A stretch of 25,797 nucleotides of DNA from an uncultured Adlercreutzia sp. (GCA_902478715.1 CABSMC010000033.1:1-25797), one strand, 5' to 3'. Numbered from the stretch's first letter, positions 15,504 to 22,848 are shown. A program made the numbers and translations. The notes: generated from the sequence alone by a model not told the origin.

Positions 15504-15531
15504 AGAAAGCAGTCCGATGTGTCAGACCGCT
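15504..15531 (-). terminator. Weak candidate terminator after the PIN toxin gene
   Basis: On the minus strand AGCGGTC/GACTGCT (15508-15514 with 15525-15531, one G-U pair) is followed by TTTCTCC. It lies 29 bases past the toxin stop. The U-run is poor. Confidence 0.3.
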
Positions 15532-15559
15532 CCTGGGATCCTCGCCAAAACCGCCCACC

Positions 15560-15967
15560 CTACAAGCTCGCCGCCCCGAGACAGTTCACCCCATTGGCCT
15601 CGCAGATGGCTCTCAGCTTCTTGTCGAACGTGAAGAGCGTAGCAGCATTGCGCCGAGCGAGGACGAGATAAAGCATATCGTAAACAGGGTGGTTGTTCCG
15701 CGCAGCCTCATGAAGCGCCTCCAGCAGAAGCAATTCGTCATCCGCATAACCATCTATCAAATCAAGCGCATTCTGGAAGAGTTCAATGCCTTCCTCCTCG
15801 GAAAGACCCCCTATCCGTATGTACTTCCAAGCCACATTGCCCATTTCGGTTACGAAGCATCGCGGAGCGATGATCGCCTCCCCATTGCCCACAAGCATTC
15901 TGAGCGCCTGCCCCGCTTCTCCGCCTTGGGCCATCGCCACGGCGGCATTAGCATCCAGAACGATCAT
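15560..15967 (-). CDS. PIN-domain ribonuclease toxin (VapC-like)
   Basis: The 135-residue protein has the PIN fold acidic set: D5 in MIVLDANAAV, E41 in VTEMGNVAW, D97 in HPVYDMLYLVLA and D115 in LFTFDKKL. PIN toxins cut tRNA, rRNA or mRNA and are held inactive by a partner antitoxin. ATG 15967 is preceded by GAGGAGGGC; an upstream in-frame start at 16006 would lie deeper inside the antitoxin gene and lose that site. It overlaps the end of the antitoxin gene by 20 bases, the usual coupled antitoxin-toxin order. Confidence 0.85.
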   Translation of the reverse strand: MIVLDANAAVAMAQGGEAGQALRMLVGNGEAIIAPRCFVTEMGNVAWKYIRIGGLSEEEGIELFQNALDLIDGYADDELLLLEALHEAARNNHPVYDMLYLVLARRNAATLFTFDKKLRAICEANGVNCLGAASL

Positions 15968-16412
15968 TGACGCCCTCCTCGTCTTCAATGTCGGCAAAAG
16001 GATCAAGGGATGCCATAATGCGATCGGTGCGCTCTTCCCTTCCCTCTCTTACCAATGCAACGATCTCATCAGTCGTCAGCGTCTTGCTCTTCCAGTTCAG
16101 TTCATCAAAATTGGCGAAAATCTGCTGACGCCTCTGCGCTCGGAACTCCTCGATTGCCCCTCTTTCCTGCCAGAAGCTTCCCTTTGCGACCCCCGCAGAA
16201 GCGAGCTGAATATCACCATTGCGCGGCGCGGGGCGTGACAGACGATCCGCATCGAACGGAAAGGGCTCCTGCCGCAGCGCCGATGCCTCTGCCAGCATCT
16301 CCTCCACGGCAATGATCGTCTGCTGGGCAATAGAGCGATGGTTGCGCGCCGCGTATTCCTTCAGCTCATCGTAAAGCGTCGCCGGAAAATCCCTTACCTG
16401 AAGCGCAGGCAT
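15948..16412 (-). CDS. RHH-type antitoxin partner of the PIN toxin
   Basis: The protein has 154 residues. The N-terminus PALQVRDFPATLYDELKEYAARNHRSIAQQ fits a ribbon-helix-helix DNA-binding fold (FitA/Arc-like): a beta strand with alternate residues facing DNA, then two helices ending near residue 43. The rest is acidic and hydrophilic and presumably wraps the toxin. It is longer than the common 70-90 residue RHH antitoxins. ATG 16412 is chosen because GAGAGGACAAG precedes it and the RHH strand begins right there. A sigma-70-like promoter with two CATGCAT repeats lies directly upstream, as expected for autorepression. Confidence 0.78.
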   Translation of the reverse strand: MPALQVRDFPATLYDELKEYAARNHRSIAQQTIIAVEEMLAEASALRQEPFPFDADRLSRPAPRNGDIQLASAGVAKGSFWQERGAIEEFRAQRRQQIFANFDELNWKSKTLTTDEIVALVREGREERTDRIMASLDPFADIEDEEGVNDRSGC

Positions 16413-16442
16413 CTCTTGTCCTCTCTTCTGGAGCAATCATTG

Positions 16443-16476
16443 CATGCATTATACCTACTTTTACATGCATATACAA
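16443..16476 (-). promoter_or_regulatory. Toxin-antitoxin promoter with paired operator sites
   Basis: On the minus strand TTGTAT (16471-16476), a 17-base spacer and a perfect TATAAT (16448-16453) form a strong promoter. CATGCAT occurs at 16443-16449 and again at 16464-16470, exactly 21 bases apart (two helix turns). One copy is in the spacer and one overlaps the end of the -10 box. This is a good candidate operator for the RHH antitoxin. Confidence 0.65.
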
Positions 16477-16491
16477 GCGGCCTAGTGCAAT

Positions 16492-16531
16492 CCCCGTTCT
16501 GACTATCGTTCTACCGATAGTCAGAACGGGG
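16492..16531. repeat. Perfect 17-bp inverted repeat, 6-base loop
   Basis: CCCCGTTCTGACTATCG (16492-16508) and its exact complement (16515-16531) flank TTCTAC. No U-run follows on either strand, so it is not a standard terminator. It runs into the remnant of an XRE regulator gene and lies between the Gdx gene and the toxin-antitoxin promoter. Confidence 0.85.
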
Positions 16532-16599
16532 TCACCGTGGCGATCGCCCTGGCCCGCGTCCTCGGCTGCTCCGCGGAGGATCTGATGCAGGGGGTGTAA
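16516..16599 (+). pseudogene. C-terminal remnant of an XRE/Cro-CI-type regulator
   Basis: The plus-strand frame reads DSQNGVTVAIALARVLGCSA followed by EDLMQGV and a stop codon. This resembles the last helices of small XRE-family HTH proteins (a ...VALARALGVSVEDL... pattern). No start codon or upstream helices remain, because the perfect inverted repeat occupies that place. It is the only plus-strand coding trace in the window and is short, so the call is tentative. Confidence 0.4.
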
Positions 16600-16602
16600 A
16601 GA

Positions 16603-16929
16603 TCAATCAGCTGCGCCGTCGACGAGCTTGAGGCCGATGACGCAGCCGACAAGGCCCGCGATGAGTAGGATACGGGCGAGGCTTGCGGGCTCCGACCCTG
16701 TGGCCATACCGTAGATGACCGTGAGGGCCGCGCCGATGCCCACCCACACGGCGTAGGCCGTCCCCGTCGGCAGCGTCTTCACAGCGAAGGAAAGCCCCAG
16801 CATGGAAAGCACCAGGGCCACGACGAACACAATGGTGGGGCCGACATGGGTGAAGCCCTCGGACTTGCCGAGGGCGATGGCCCACACCGATTCCATGACG
16901 CCGGAGGCTATAAGCACCAGCCAGTTCAT
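16603..16929 (-). CDS. SMR-family guanidinium exporter (Gdx/SugE type)
   Basis: The 108-residue protein has four membrane helices. E13 in ASGVMESVWAIALGK is the essential proton/substrate glutamate of small multidrug resistance proteins. SLPVGTAYAVWTGIGA of SugE is mirrored here as TLPTGTAYAVWVGIGAALT, which places it with the SugE/Gdx branch that exports guanidinium, rather than with EmrE. AAGGGGC precedes ATG 16929. Gdx genes are often under guanidine riboswitches; the 81-base upstream gap holds a GC-rich inverted repeat but none of the known guanidine riboswitch motifs could be recognised. It lies downstream of the B3/B4-domain gene and may be co-transcribed with it. Confidence 0.85.
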   Translation of the reverse strand: MNWLVLIASGVMESVWAIALGKSEGFTHVGPTIVFVVALVLSMLGLSFAVKTLPTGTAYAVWVGIGAALTVIYGMATGSEPASLARILLIAGLVGCVIGLKLVDGAAD

Positions 16930-16948
16930 CGAACGCCCCTTTCCGCAG

Positions 16949-17000
16949 GGCGCCGCCCGGCTGCGGCACGCGCCTTGGCGGCTGCAGCAGGGGCGGCGCC
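16949..17000. repeat. GC-rich inverted repeat between B3/B4 gene and gdx
   Basis: GGCGCCGCCC (16949-16958) and GGGCGGCGCC (16991-17000) are perfectly inverted, and GCTGC/GCAGC (16960-16964, 16984-16988) extends the stem inward. No U-run follows on the minus strand. It could be a structured leader of the exporter gene or a weak terminator. Confidence 0.6.
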
Positions 17001-17010
17001 TCCTTCCCGC

Positions 17011-17736
17011 TTACTCGTCGATTACCATGGTGGGGTTGTCGCGGGTAATGATTTGCTTGGCGAAGATGTCGGCGCCCAGGTAGCGCTGCACCATGGCGGC
17101 CAGCTGATCGGTGGCTGCCGCCAGATCGCCAGCACGGGCCGGATCCACGGACTCGATGATGAGGAAGGCCTTCTTCGAATCGTCGGTCAGGGCCGTGCGC
17201 TCGCCATCACGCCAGTTCCAGCAGCGGCAGATGGCGCCGGCGTCGTCGCGGTAGCACAGCTCGCCTTCCAGCGTGGGCGCGTCCTCGTCCTCGCCGAGCG
17301 GACGGAACGCATCGCCGCCCTCGGTAATGCCGAGGCGAATGTCACCGGCCATGGCATCGATGTCCTCACCTCCCACGGGCAGCGCGTGCGTAAGCGACAC
17401 CGTGTTGTAGATGTCCACCGACGGCGTGATGGAGCCCACGGGATTGCCCTTCAGCACGCGCTTGAGCAGATTCTCAATAGAGCAGCGCGCGCCCTTCTTC
17501 GTCTTGAACTTCTGGTAGGCGTCGCGCCATACGGCCACCACCTCGTTCTGCGAGATGGTGTTGCTCTCCAGGTGCTGATCGGCCTTGCCGTTGGCCTCGG
17601 CGAGCGCCCGCGCGATGGCGGCGGCGTCCCCGGGCGCCACTTCATCGGTCGGCTTCATGTTGTGCGCCACCACGATGCCAATCTGCGCCTCGGGGAACAG
17701 CTCCCAGAACGACTCTTCCATCACGAACTGCTTCAT
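17011..17736 (-). CDS. B3/B4 tRNA-binding domain protein
   Basis: The 241-residue protein resembles stand-alone B3/B4 domain proteins (COG3382 type), related to the editing domain of the phenylalanyl-tRNA synthetase beta chain. Signs are the N-terminal FWELFPEAQIGIVVAHNM, the central KKGARCSIENLLKRVLKG, then PSVDIYNTVSLTHALPVGGED and DIRLGITEGGDAFRPLGE. They may bind or edit mischarged tRNA, but function is generally unproven. The ATG at 17736 has AAAGGAAG upstream. A hairpin (GCACGC/GCGTGC with an inner stem, 17762-17788) lies in the leader. The Gdx exporter gene follows after 81 bases. Confidence 0.75.
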   Translation of the reverse strand: MKQFVMEESFWELFPEAQIGIVVAHNMKPTDEVAPGDAAAIARALAEANGKADQHLESNTISQNEVVAVWRDAYQKFKTKKGARCSIENLLKRVLKGNPVGSITPSVDIYNTVSLTHALPVGGEDIDAMAGDIRLGITEGGDAFRPLGEDEDAPTLEGELCYRDDAGAICRCWNWRDGERTALTDDSKKAFLIIESVDPARAGDLAAATDQLAAMVQRYLGADIFAKQIITRDNPTMVIDE

Positions 17737-17817
17737 AGGTCTTCCTTTCTCGACGGCCGTCGCGCACGCAAAGCCCTCGGCTTCGCGTGCCAGCACAAAC
17801 GCGACGACCTTCTCCAA

Positions 17818-17837
17818 CGAAAAAGCGCCCGCGGGGC
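17818..17837 (-). terminator. Intrinsic terminator after the Rpn pseudogene
   Basis: CGCCC-GCG-GGGCG (17825-17837) is followed on the minus strand by GC and TTTTTT. It lies 126 bases past the pseudogene end. The stem is only 5 bp, but GC-only and with a good U-run. Confidence 0.55.
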
Positions 17838-17963
17838 GAACATCTTCAAAGGCCTAACGATGTCCGCGCTGCGAGCGCTTCGTGCCTACCCGGCGGCAGG
17901 CTATGTGCTTTAAGCTGGCTCCATGATAGCACGATGGCAGCGGCTATATCCAGTTTGGCATTT

Positions 17964-18764
17964 TCAGAGACCGAACTCCACGAGCAGCGCTTCGCGGTAG
18001 GCAGCGTCCTCGGATACGCGCTTTACGTCGTCGAGGCGGCCCGCGTCAATAAGACGACCGATGAGAGCTCCTAAGCGATCCATGCCCTGCTCGATGCCCT
18101 GCTCCAGAGCCTCTTCCCTGGCCCGGCGACAGCGCATCTCGGTCTCCTGCTCATAGGTCAGCACGCGATTCACCCACTCTCGATCTTCGTTGAACGCATC
18201 GACCAGAGCGTCGATCTCTTCCGACAACGGCCCCAAGGCCTCTCCAGTCTGGAGGTATCGTAGCACATCCCGCAAGCCGGGATCATCAGCCGTCTCCTAC
18301 GCTGTGGCATTGAGCACCACCCAGGGAGAGCCGTCCCCTACATCAAGATCTCGATAATCAATGCACTGCCGCTCAATCGCGTACAATGGGGAGCCTTTGC
18401 CATAGGCGTCGAAGGTGCAGACGAACATCACGTAGCTCTCAGGCAGATCACCGAAGTCCGCCCCCGCGCCCAGCTCGCCCACGTCCATGGCGGCCTGGTA
18501 GTAGCGCATGCGACGCCCTAGGTCGCGTTCCTTTGCGACTTGCATCTCGATGTCATAGACCCGCCCGTCCCCTCTGGCGAACACATCCAGGCGCACGCCC
18601 CGCCCTGACGTCAGCGGCTCGAAGCACTGCTCGGGGTTCAAGTAGGATATCTCGCCCGCCTCTATCCCAAGCGCAGCGCGCAGAATCTTGCGGCAAACAT
18701 CCTTCTCGCACAGTACTCGATTAAACATCCAGCGGTCCTGGAACCCCAGTTTTCTCTTTGTCAT
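17964..18764 (-). pseudogene. Rpn-family (PD-(D/E)XK) nuclease gene broken by one amber codon
   Basis: The reading frame is 267 codons long and is interrupted only by TAG at 18297-18299, after 155 codons; the same frame continues for 111 more to a TGA. The first part has Rpn/PDDEXK-transposase features: KLGFQDRWMFNRVL, then RLDVFARGDGRVYDIEMQVAKERDLGRRMRYY, containing the D...E-x-Q nuclease core, and YVMFVCTF. The second part has LRDVLRYLQTG, a charged helix and a repeated EQGIEQGMDRLG motif, as in the family's C-terminal tails. Rpn proteins are DNA nucleases that promote recombination. The start is ATG 18764, seven bases after AAGGGGG. The truncated first half keeps the nuclease core, so partial function is possible. 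Confidence 0.75.
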
Positions 18765-18897
18765 CATGAACCCCCTTCGATCAGCGACAAGTCGATGGAG
18801 GGACATTCTGCCAGAGCACGACCGTAGCAATGACGCGGGAAAGTCCCGTTCTATTCCTCGCGCCAACCGCAACGGAGTCGCACTAGAGTCGCATCTT

Positions 18898-20334
18898 CTA
18901 CCCGATGCCGCCGTAGAAGATGCCCAGCACGATGACGAGCGCGGTGATGATGACGAAAACGTAGCGGGTCATGAAATCGAACCAGCGGCCGAGCGGCTTT
19001 TTGCGGCCCGCCTCTGCCTGCTTCTTCGCGAAGCCGCGAGGGCACACCCAGAAGAACATGACGGCCGCCAAAAAAGCGCCGACAGGAATGACATAGATGG
19101 AGATGACGTCCATCCAGTCGCTCACCGAGCTGCCGTTTTCCAGGAACAGGCCCACGGCCACAGCGAGCACCGCCACGATGCCCACCGACACCGCGCGAGA
19201 AAGCCCCAGCTGAGCCTGCAGCGCTTCCACCGGTGCCTCGAACAGGTTCATGAGACTTGTGATGGCAGCGAACACCACCGCTGCGAACAAGATAACAGCG
19301 AAGATGTTGCCAAAGGGCATCTCCTGGAAAACCTGGGCCAGCGTGATGAACAAAAGCGGCGGCCCGGAAGACACGTCCAGCCCGAAGGCGAACACCGCCG
19401 GCACCACGACGCAAGCAGCCACGAGCCCGGCGATGGTATCGAAGATGGCGACGTTCTTGGCGGCGTCAACCACGTCCACATCTCGCTTGAGGTAACTACC
19501 GTAGACGAGCGTGCCGCACCCGGCAAGCGATAGGCTGAAGAATGCCTGGCCCAGAGCGTACACCCAGGTAGTGGGGTTCAGCAACGCCTCCCAGCGGGGC
19601 ACGAGCAGATACTCGTAGCCAGCTGCCGCACCGGGCAGTGTGGCCACGCGGATGGCGATGATGACGAACAGCACGAAGAACGTGGGCATGAGCACCTTGT
19701 TCACCTTCTCGATACCCCGGGAGATGCCCAGAATCATAATGCCGAAGGTGAGCGCCAGGCCCAGCAGGTGGAAGCCCACGTTGCCGAAGTCCGACGCGAT
19801 GGCTCCGAAAAAGGCTCCCATGTCGGTCTGCGCCATAAGCTCGCCGTCGAGAGAGGCCACGAAGTAGTTGCACGCCCAACCAAGCACGACAGCATACCCG
19901 ATGGCGATGGCGAGCGAACCCAGCGTCGGGATAAGGCCGATGATCTTACCGATGCGCTCGCCGTGGGCAATGCCGCGCATCTCCATGGCACGGCCGAACG
20001 CACCCATGGGGCCAGCGCCCATAGCCCGGCCGAAGGACATCTCGCCGATAACGCCGGTGAACCCGAGCAGCGCCACGAAAATGAGGTACGGGATGAGAAA
20101 GGCCGCACCGCCCAGCTGAGCCACACGATAGGGAAACAGCCAAATGTTGGCCATGCCCACGGCGCTGCCAACGCAGGCAAGGATGAAGCCGGTATGCGTG
20201 GCCCACGTATCGCGGCGCCCACGGCCCGAGCCGCCCGAGCCGCACGATGCGCCCGGCGCTCCCGCACCCGTCTCCTCACCGACCTCGATGGCCCGCGCTT
20301 CCTCCGCAACGATGTTGTCGTCTCTTGTCGCCAC
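18898..20334 (-). CDS. Sodium-dependent transporter, NSS/SNF family (GTG start)
   Basis: The 478-residue protein has about 11-12 membrane helices. The first helix GFILACVGSAVGMANIWLFPY carries the unwound sodium/substrate site of NSS (LeuT-like) transporters and is followed by GGAAFLIPYLIF and GEMSFGRAMG. SLAGCGTLVYGSYL in helix 6-7 and ITSLMNLFE fit the family as well. Members take up amino acids or related amines with sodium; the substrate cannot be assigned. The start is GTG 20334, six to seven bases after GAGGAGG. A promoter-like pair is just upstream. A cytoplasmic N-terminus of about 45 residues, rich in Gly, Glu and Ala, precedes helix 1. It appears to be a single-gene unit. Confidence 0.9.
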   Translation of the reverse strand: MATRDDNIVAEEARAIEVGEETGAGAPGASCGSGGSGRGRRDTWATHTGFILACVGSAVGMANIWLFPYRVAQLGGAAFLIPYLIFVALLGFTGVIGEMSFGRAMGAGPMGAFGRAMEMRGIAHGERIGKIIGLIPTLGSLAIAIGYAVVLGWACNYFVASLDGELMAQTDMGAFFGAIASDFGNVGFHLLGLALTFGIMILGISRGIEKVNKVLMPTFFVLFVIIAIRVATLPGAAAGYEYLLVPRWEALLNPTTWVYALGQAFFSLSLAGCGTLVYGSYLKRDVDVVDAAKNVAIFDTIAGLVAACVVVPAVFAFGLDVSSGPPLLFITLAQVFQEMPFGNIFAVILFAAVVFAAITSLMNLFEAPVEALQAQLGLSRAVSVGIVAVLAVAVGLFLENGSSVSDWMDVISIYVIPVGAFLAAVMFFWVCPRGFAKKQAEAGRKKPLGRWFDFMTRYVFVIITALVIVLGIFYGGIG

Positions 20335-20363
20335 AGCATCCTCCTCGAAATTCCGTGCCTCCC

Positions 20364-20391
20364 ATCATAGCGAAAGGCGCTGCGCGAACAA
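20364..20391 (-). promoter_or_regulatory. Candidate promoter of the NSS transporter gene
   Basis: On the minus strand TTGTTC (20386-20391) and TATGAT (20364-20369) are separated by 16 bases, about 30 bases before the GTG start. The -10 matches the consensus at five of six positions; the -35 is weaker. Confidence 0.4.
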
Positions 20392-20478
20392 GCAGGTTCT
20401 GGCCAGAGGAACAAATCTTGCCCGCGCTTCCTCTCCTTTTGTGCAGAGTGTCAGGAATTCAGGAAACCGCTCGCTTAT

Positions 20479-20683
20479 AGAACAACGCAGTCGAGCGAAC
20501 CTTGCGATTTCAGCAAACAAAGCTTTTTTCAAAATCTCCCAAGAAAATGCCAGTTCGATCCCGCTTTGGCAAGAAGGGGAGGCGGCTGAGGGGCGAAAAT
20601 GCCAGTTTAGCCCTGCTTTGGTAAGAAACAGCGCCGAAGCTCTTACCATTACGGGGTCGAACTGGCATTTACTGCGTTGTTCT
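20479..20683. repeat. MITE-like element with 13-bp terminal inverted repeats and internal repeats
   Basis: AGAACAACGCAGT (20479-20491) is exactly inverted at 20671-20683. Inside are two direct copies of a 32-base unit starting AAAATGCCAGTT (20544-20575 and 20596-20627, 26 of 32 identical). A third, inverted copy (20642-20670) abuts the right end. No ORF fits. The remainder of the 379-base gap (20335-20713) holds only the transporter promoter and AT-richer sequence with nothing else I can support. Confidence 0.7.
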
Positions 20684-20713
20684 CGAAAACAGGACCTGCC
20701 AGTCGCCTTCGCC

Positions 20714-22141
20714 TTACACGCAGGCTTCCACTACGGCGGCGATGGCCTCGGCGTGCGCTTGCGCGGCGGCCGGATCAACCGCCTCCACCATCACGCGCAC
20801 CACCGGCTCGGTGCCACTCGGGCGCAGAAGCACGCGGCCGTCCTCGCCGAGTGCCTCCTCAGCGGAGGCCACGGCAGCGGCCACCTCGGCGCTGTCCTCC
20901 ACAGCATGCTTGTCGTTCACACGCACGTTAATCAGGGTCTGCGGCATCTTCTCCATGACCTGGATGGCCTCGGCCACGGGCTTGCCGGAACGGATGACCG
21001 CCGCCAAGAACTGGCAGGCCGTCATGAGGCCGTCGCCCGTGGAGTTGTGATCGAGCAGAATCATGTGGCCGGACTGCTCGCCGCCGATGGAGTAGCCGTG
21101 CTCGCGCATGGCCTCCAGAACGTAGCGGTCGCCTACCTTGGTCTGCACCACGTTGATGCCCATCTCTTTCATGGCGCGCACGAAACCGAAGTTGCACATC
21201 ACCGTGGACACAACCGTGTCGCCGGCCAGCACGCCGCGCTCGCGCATATCGAGCGCGCAGACCGCTTCCACCATATCGCCGTCGATCTCGGTGCCATCGG
21301 GCGCCATGAGCATGACGCGGTCGGCATCGCCATCATGCGCAATGCCCACGTCGGCACCCGTCTCGGCCATAAGCGCGCGCAGGGGCTCGAGATGGGTGGA
21401 GCCGCACTGCACGTTGATATCCATGCCATCGAAATCATCGTTGATGACGATCACCTCGGCGCCCAAGCGTCGCAGGGCCTCCGGAGACGTGAGCGAGGAA
21501 GCACCGTGACCCGTATCCAAAGCGATGCGCAGGCCCTTGAAGGAAATGCCCTGATCCTCGATGGAACGAGCCGCATGGTCGATGTAAATGTCGCAAGCGT
21601 TTTCCAGCGGAATGACCACACCCACCTCGGCACCATCAGGCATCTTGATCTCGGAAGCCAGATAGCTCGTCGCATCGGCGGGAGCATCGGGCGCAGCGGC
21701 TTGAGCGGCGCTCCAGGCAGCCTCCTCGGCGGCAGCGACCTCGCCTTCCAATCCACCGTTGACGATGAAGGCCTCGATCTCGTCTTCCACGGCGTCGGGC
21801 AGCTTGAAACCCTGGGCGTCGAAGAACTTGATGCCGTTGTACTCCGGCGGATTGTGAGAGGCGGAGATGACCGCGCCGCCCGCCGCGCGCATTTCGCGCA
21901 CGAGCAGGGCCACGCCCGGCGTGGGGATGATGCCTGCCTCGAGCACGGTACCACCGGCACTCATGATGCCCGCGGAAAGGGCGGCGCCCAGCATGTCGCC
22001 GGAGCGGCGCGTGTCGCGACCCACAACGATAGTCTTGCCGAGATAGATGGCGGCGGCCTGGCCGAGACGATAGGCCATCTCGCAGGTCAGCTCCACATTT
22101 GCGATACCGCGCACGCCATCAGTTCCAAACAGTCGGGCCAT
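20714..22141 (-). CDS. glmM: Phosphoglucosamine mutase
   Basis: The 475-residue enzyme interconverts glucosamine-6-phosphate and glucosamine-1-phosphate for peptidoglycan precursor synthesis. It has MARLFGTDGVRGIANVELT, the phosphoserine loop ISASHNPPEYNGIKFF (S95), the magnesium loop HDGDADR, the sugar-binding GGEQSGH and the C-terminal phosphate-binding RPSGTEPVVRVMVE. It is about 25-30 residues longer than typical because of an Ala-rich insert between about 133 and 182. ATG 22141 follows AAGGAAAGAAGG; a longer frame to 22240 lacks family sequence. A CGGGGG/CCCCCG hairpin sits just before the ribosome site. Confidence 0.95.
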   Translation of the reverse strand: MARLFGTDGVRGIANVELTCEMAYRLGQAAAIYLGKTIVVGRDTRRSGDMLGAALSAGIMSAGGTVLEAGIIPTPGVALLVREMRAAGGAVISASHNPPEYNGIKFFDAQGFKLPDAVEDEIEAFIVNGGLEGEVAAAEEAAWSAAQAAAPDAPADATSYLASEIKMPDGAEVGVVIPLENACDIYIDHAARSIEDQGISFKGLRIALDTGHGASSLTSPEALRRLGAEVIVINDDFDGMDINVQCGSTHLEPLRALMAETGADVGIAHDGDADRVMLMAPDGTEIDGDMVEAVCALDMRERGVLAGDTVVSTVMCNFGFVRAMKEMGINVVQTKVGDRYVLEAMREHGYSIGGEQSGHMILLDHNSTGDGLMTACQFLAAVIRSGKPVAEAIQVMEKMPQTLINVRVNDKHAVEDSAEVAAAVASAEEALGEDGRVLLRPSGTEPVVRVMVEAVDPAAAQAHAEAIAAVVEACV

Positions 22142-22159
22142 GAAATCCTTCTTTCCTTC

Positions 22160-22182
22160 AACTCGGGGGCTCCCCCGAAGTT
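22160..22182 (-). other. Leader hairpin before glmM
   Basis: AACT-CGGGGG and CCCCCG-AGTT pair around a two-base loop, with one bulged base, immediately upstream of the glmM ribosome site. No U-run follows. It may influence translation or mark the end of the HisE-like transcript. Confidence 0.45.
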
Positions 22183-22256
22183 CTTCATATCGTTTCGCTC
22201 GCTCAGGCTGCCGCGAGATTTCCGTCTCTTCCCCGCACAAGACCTGCAGCCGAACG

Positions 22257-22820
22257 CTACTTTCCGCGGCGCACGAACTCGTCGTGCAAGCGAACGGCGC
22301 CGTGCGGCCGCTCTCCTTCGGTCATGCGATTGTTCAGCTCGGCAGCGAACTCGTCAAGCGTGATGCCGTAGCGCTCCAGCACGACGAGAAGATGATACAC
22401 CACATCGGCGGCCTCGTAGCGCAAATGATCGACCGCCTCGCCGTACTCCGGGGGCAGCTGAACGGAAAGGGGGAAGTCGGCGCCGCCGTCAGCCGTCTCC
22501 GCGCCGGTAGTCGTCCCACCAGCCTCAGTCGCCTCCAACGCTACAGCCGCTGCGAGTGAGGACGTCGCCCAGCCTTCTACGTCCTTGGCGGCCAGGGCCA
22601 CCTCCCCGGACTCTTCCATGACCTTCTTCAGCACGCCGTCGACGTTGCCAGTCAGAAGCCGGTAGGTGTAGCTCGCCTCGTCGGCGTCGCGACGCGCGGC
22701 GATAGTGGCAGCGAGCGCCTCCAACGTCGCGCCAATCTGCGAGGCCGGGGCCGCCTCGCCTTCGGGGATGAACGTCTTGTTGACCATTGAATGCAGCACT
22801 TTCTCTCGGGCAGCCACCAT
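22257..22820 (-). CDS. hisE: Phosphoribosyl-ATP diphosphatase, HisE-like, with internal insertion
   Basis: The 187-residue protein belongs to the MazG/HisE all-alpha pyrophosphohydrolase fold. SYTYRLLTG (50-58), KKVMEESGEVALAAKD (65-80) with the EExxE metal motif, and LRYEAADVVYHLLVVLE (133-149) with the second acidic set are typical of HisE, which splits PRPP-derived phosphoribosyl-ATP in histidine synthesis. Usual HisE is about 90-110 residues. The extra length is an N-terminal 28-residue extension and a Gly/Ala/Thr-rich insert (about 82-128) between the two metal-binding helices. ATG 22820 is chosen because GGAGAG stands eight bases upstream. No other his genes are present. Confidence 0.8.
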   Translation of the reverse strand: MVAAREKVLHSMVNKTFIPEGEAAPASQIGATLEALAATIAARRDADEASYTYRLLTGNVDGVLKKVMEESGEVALAAKDVEGWATSSLAAAVALEATEAGGTTTGAETADGGADFPLSVQLPPEYGEAVDHLRYEAADVVYHLLVVLERYGITLDEFAAELNNRMTEGERPHGAVRLHDEFVRRGK

Positions 22821-22848
22821 GATATTTCTCTCCATGATACCCAACCAC

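Noticed and set aside
16930..17010. Guanidine riboswitch upstream of the Gdx-type exporter
   Set aside because: None of the three known guanidine motifs could be matched; only a GC-rich inverted repeat is present.
18297..18299. TAG read as pyrrolysine in the Rpn gene
   Set aside because: Rpn proteins are not known pyrrolysine proteins and no pyl genes are in the window; a nonsense mutation is simpler.
20144..22363. Long plus-strand frame across the transporter start, the repeat gap and glmM
   Set aside because: It spans three unrelated units, has no ribosome site and is antisense to clear genes.
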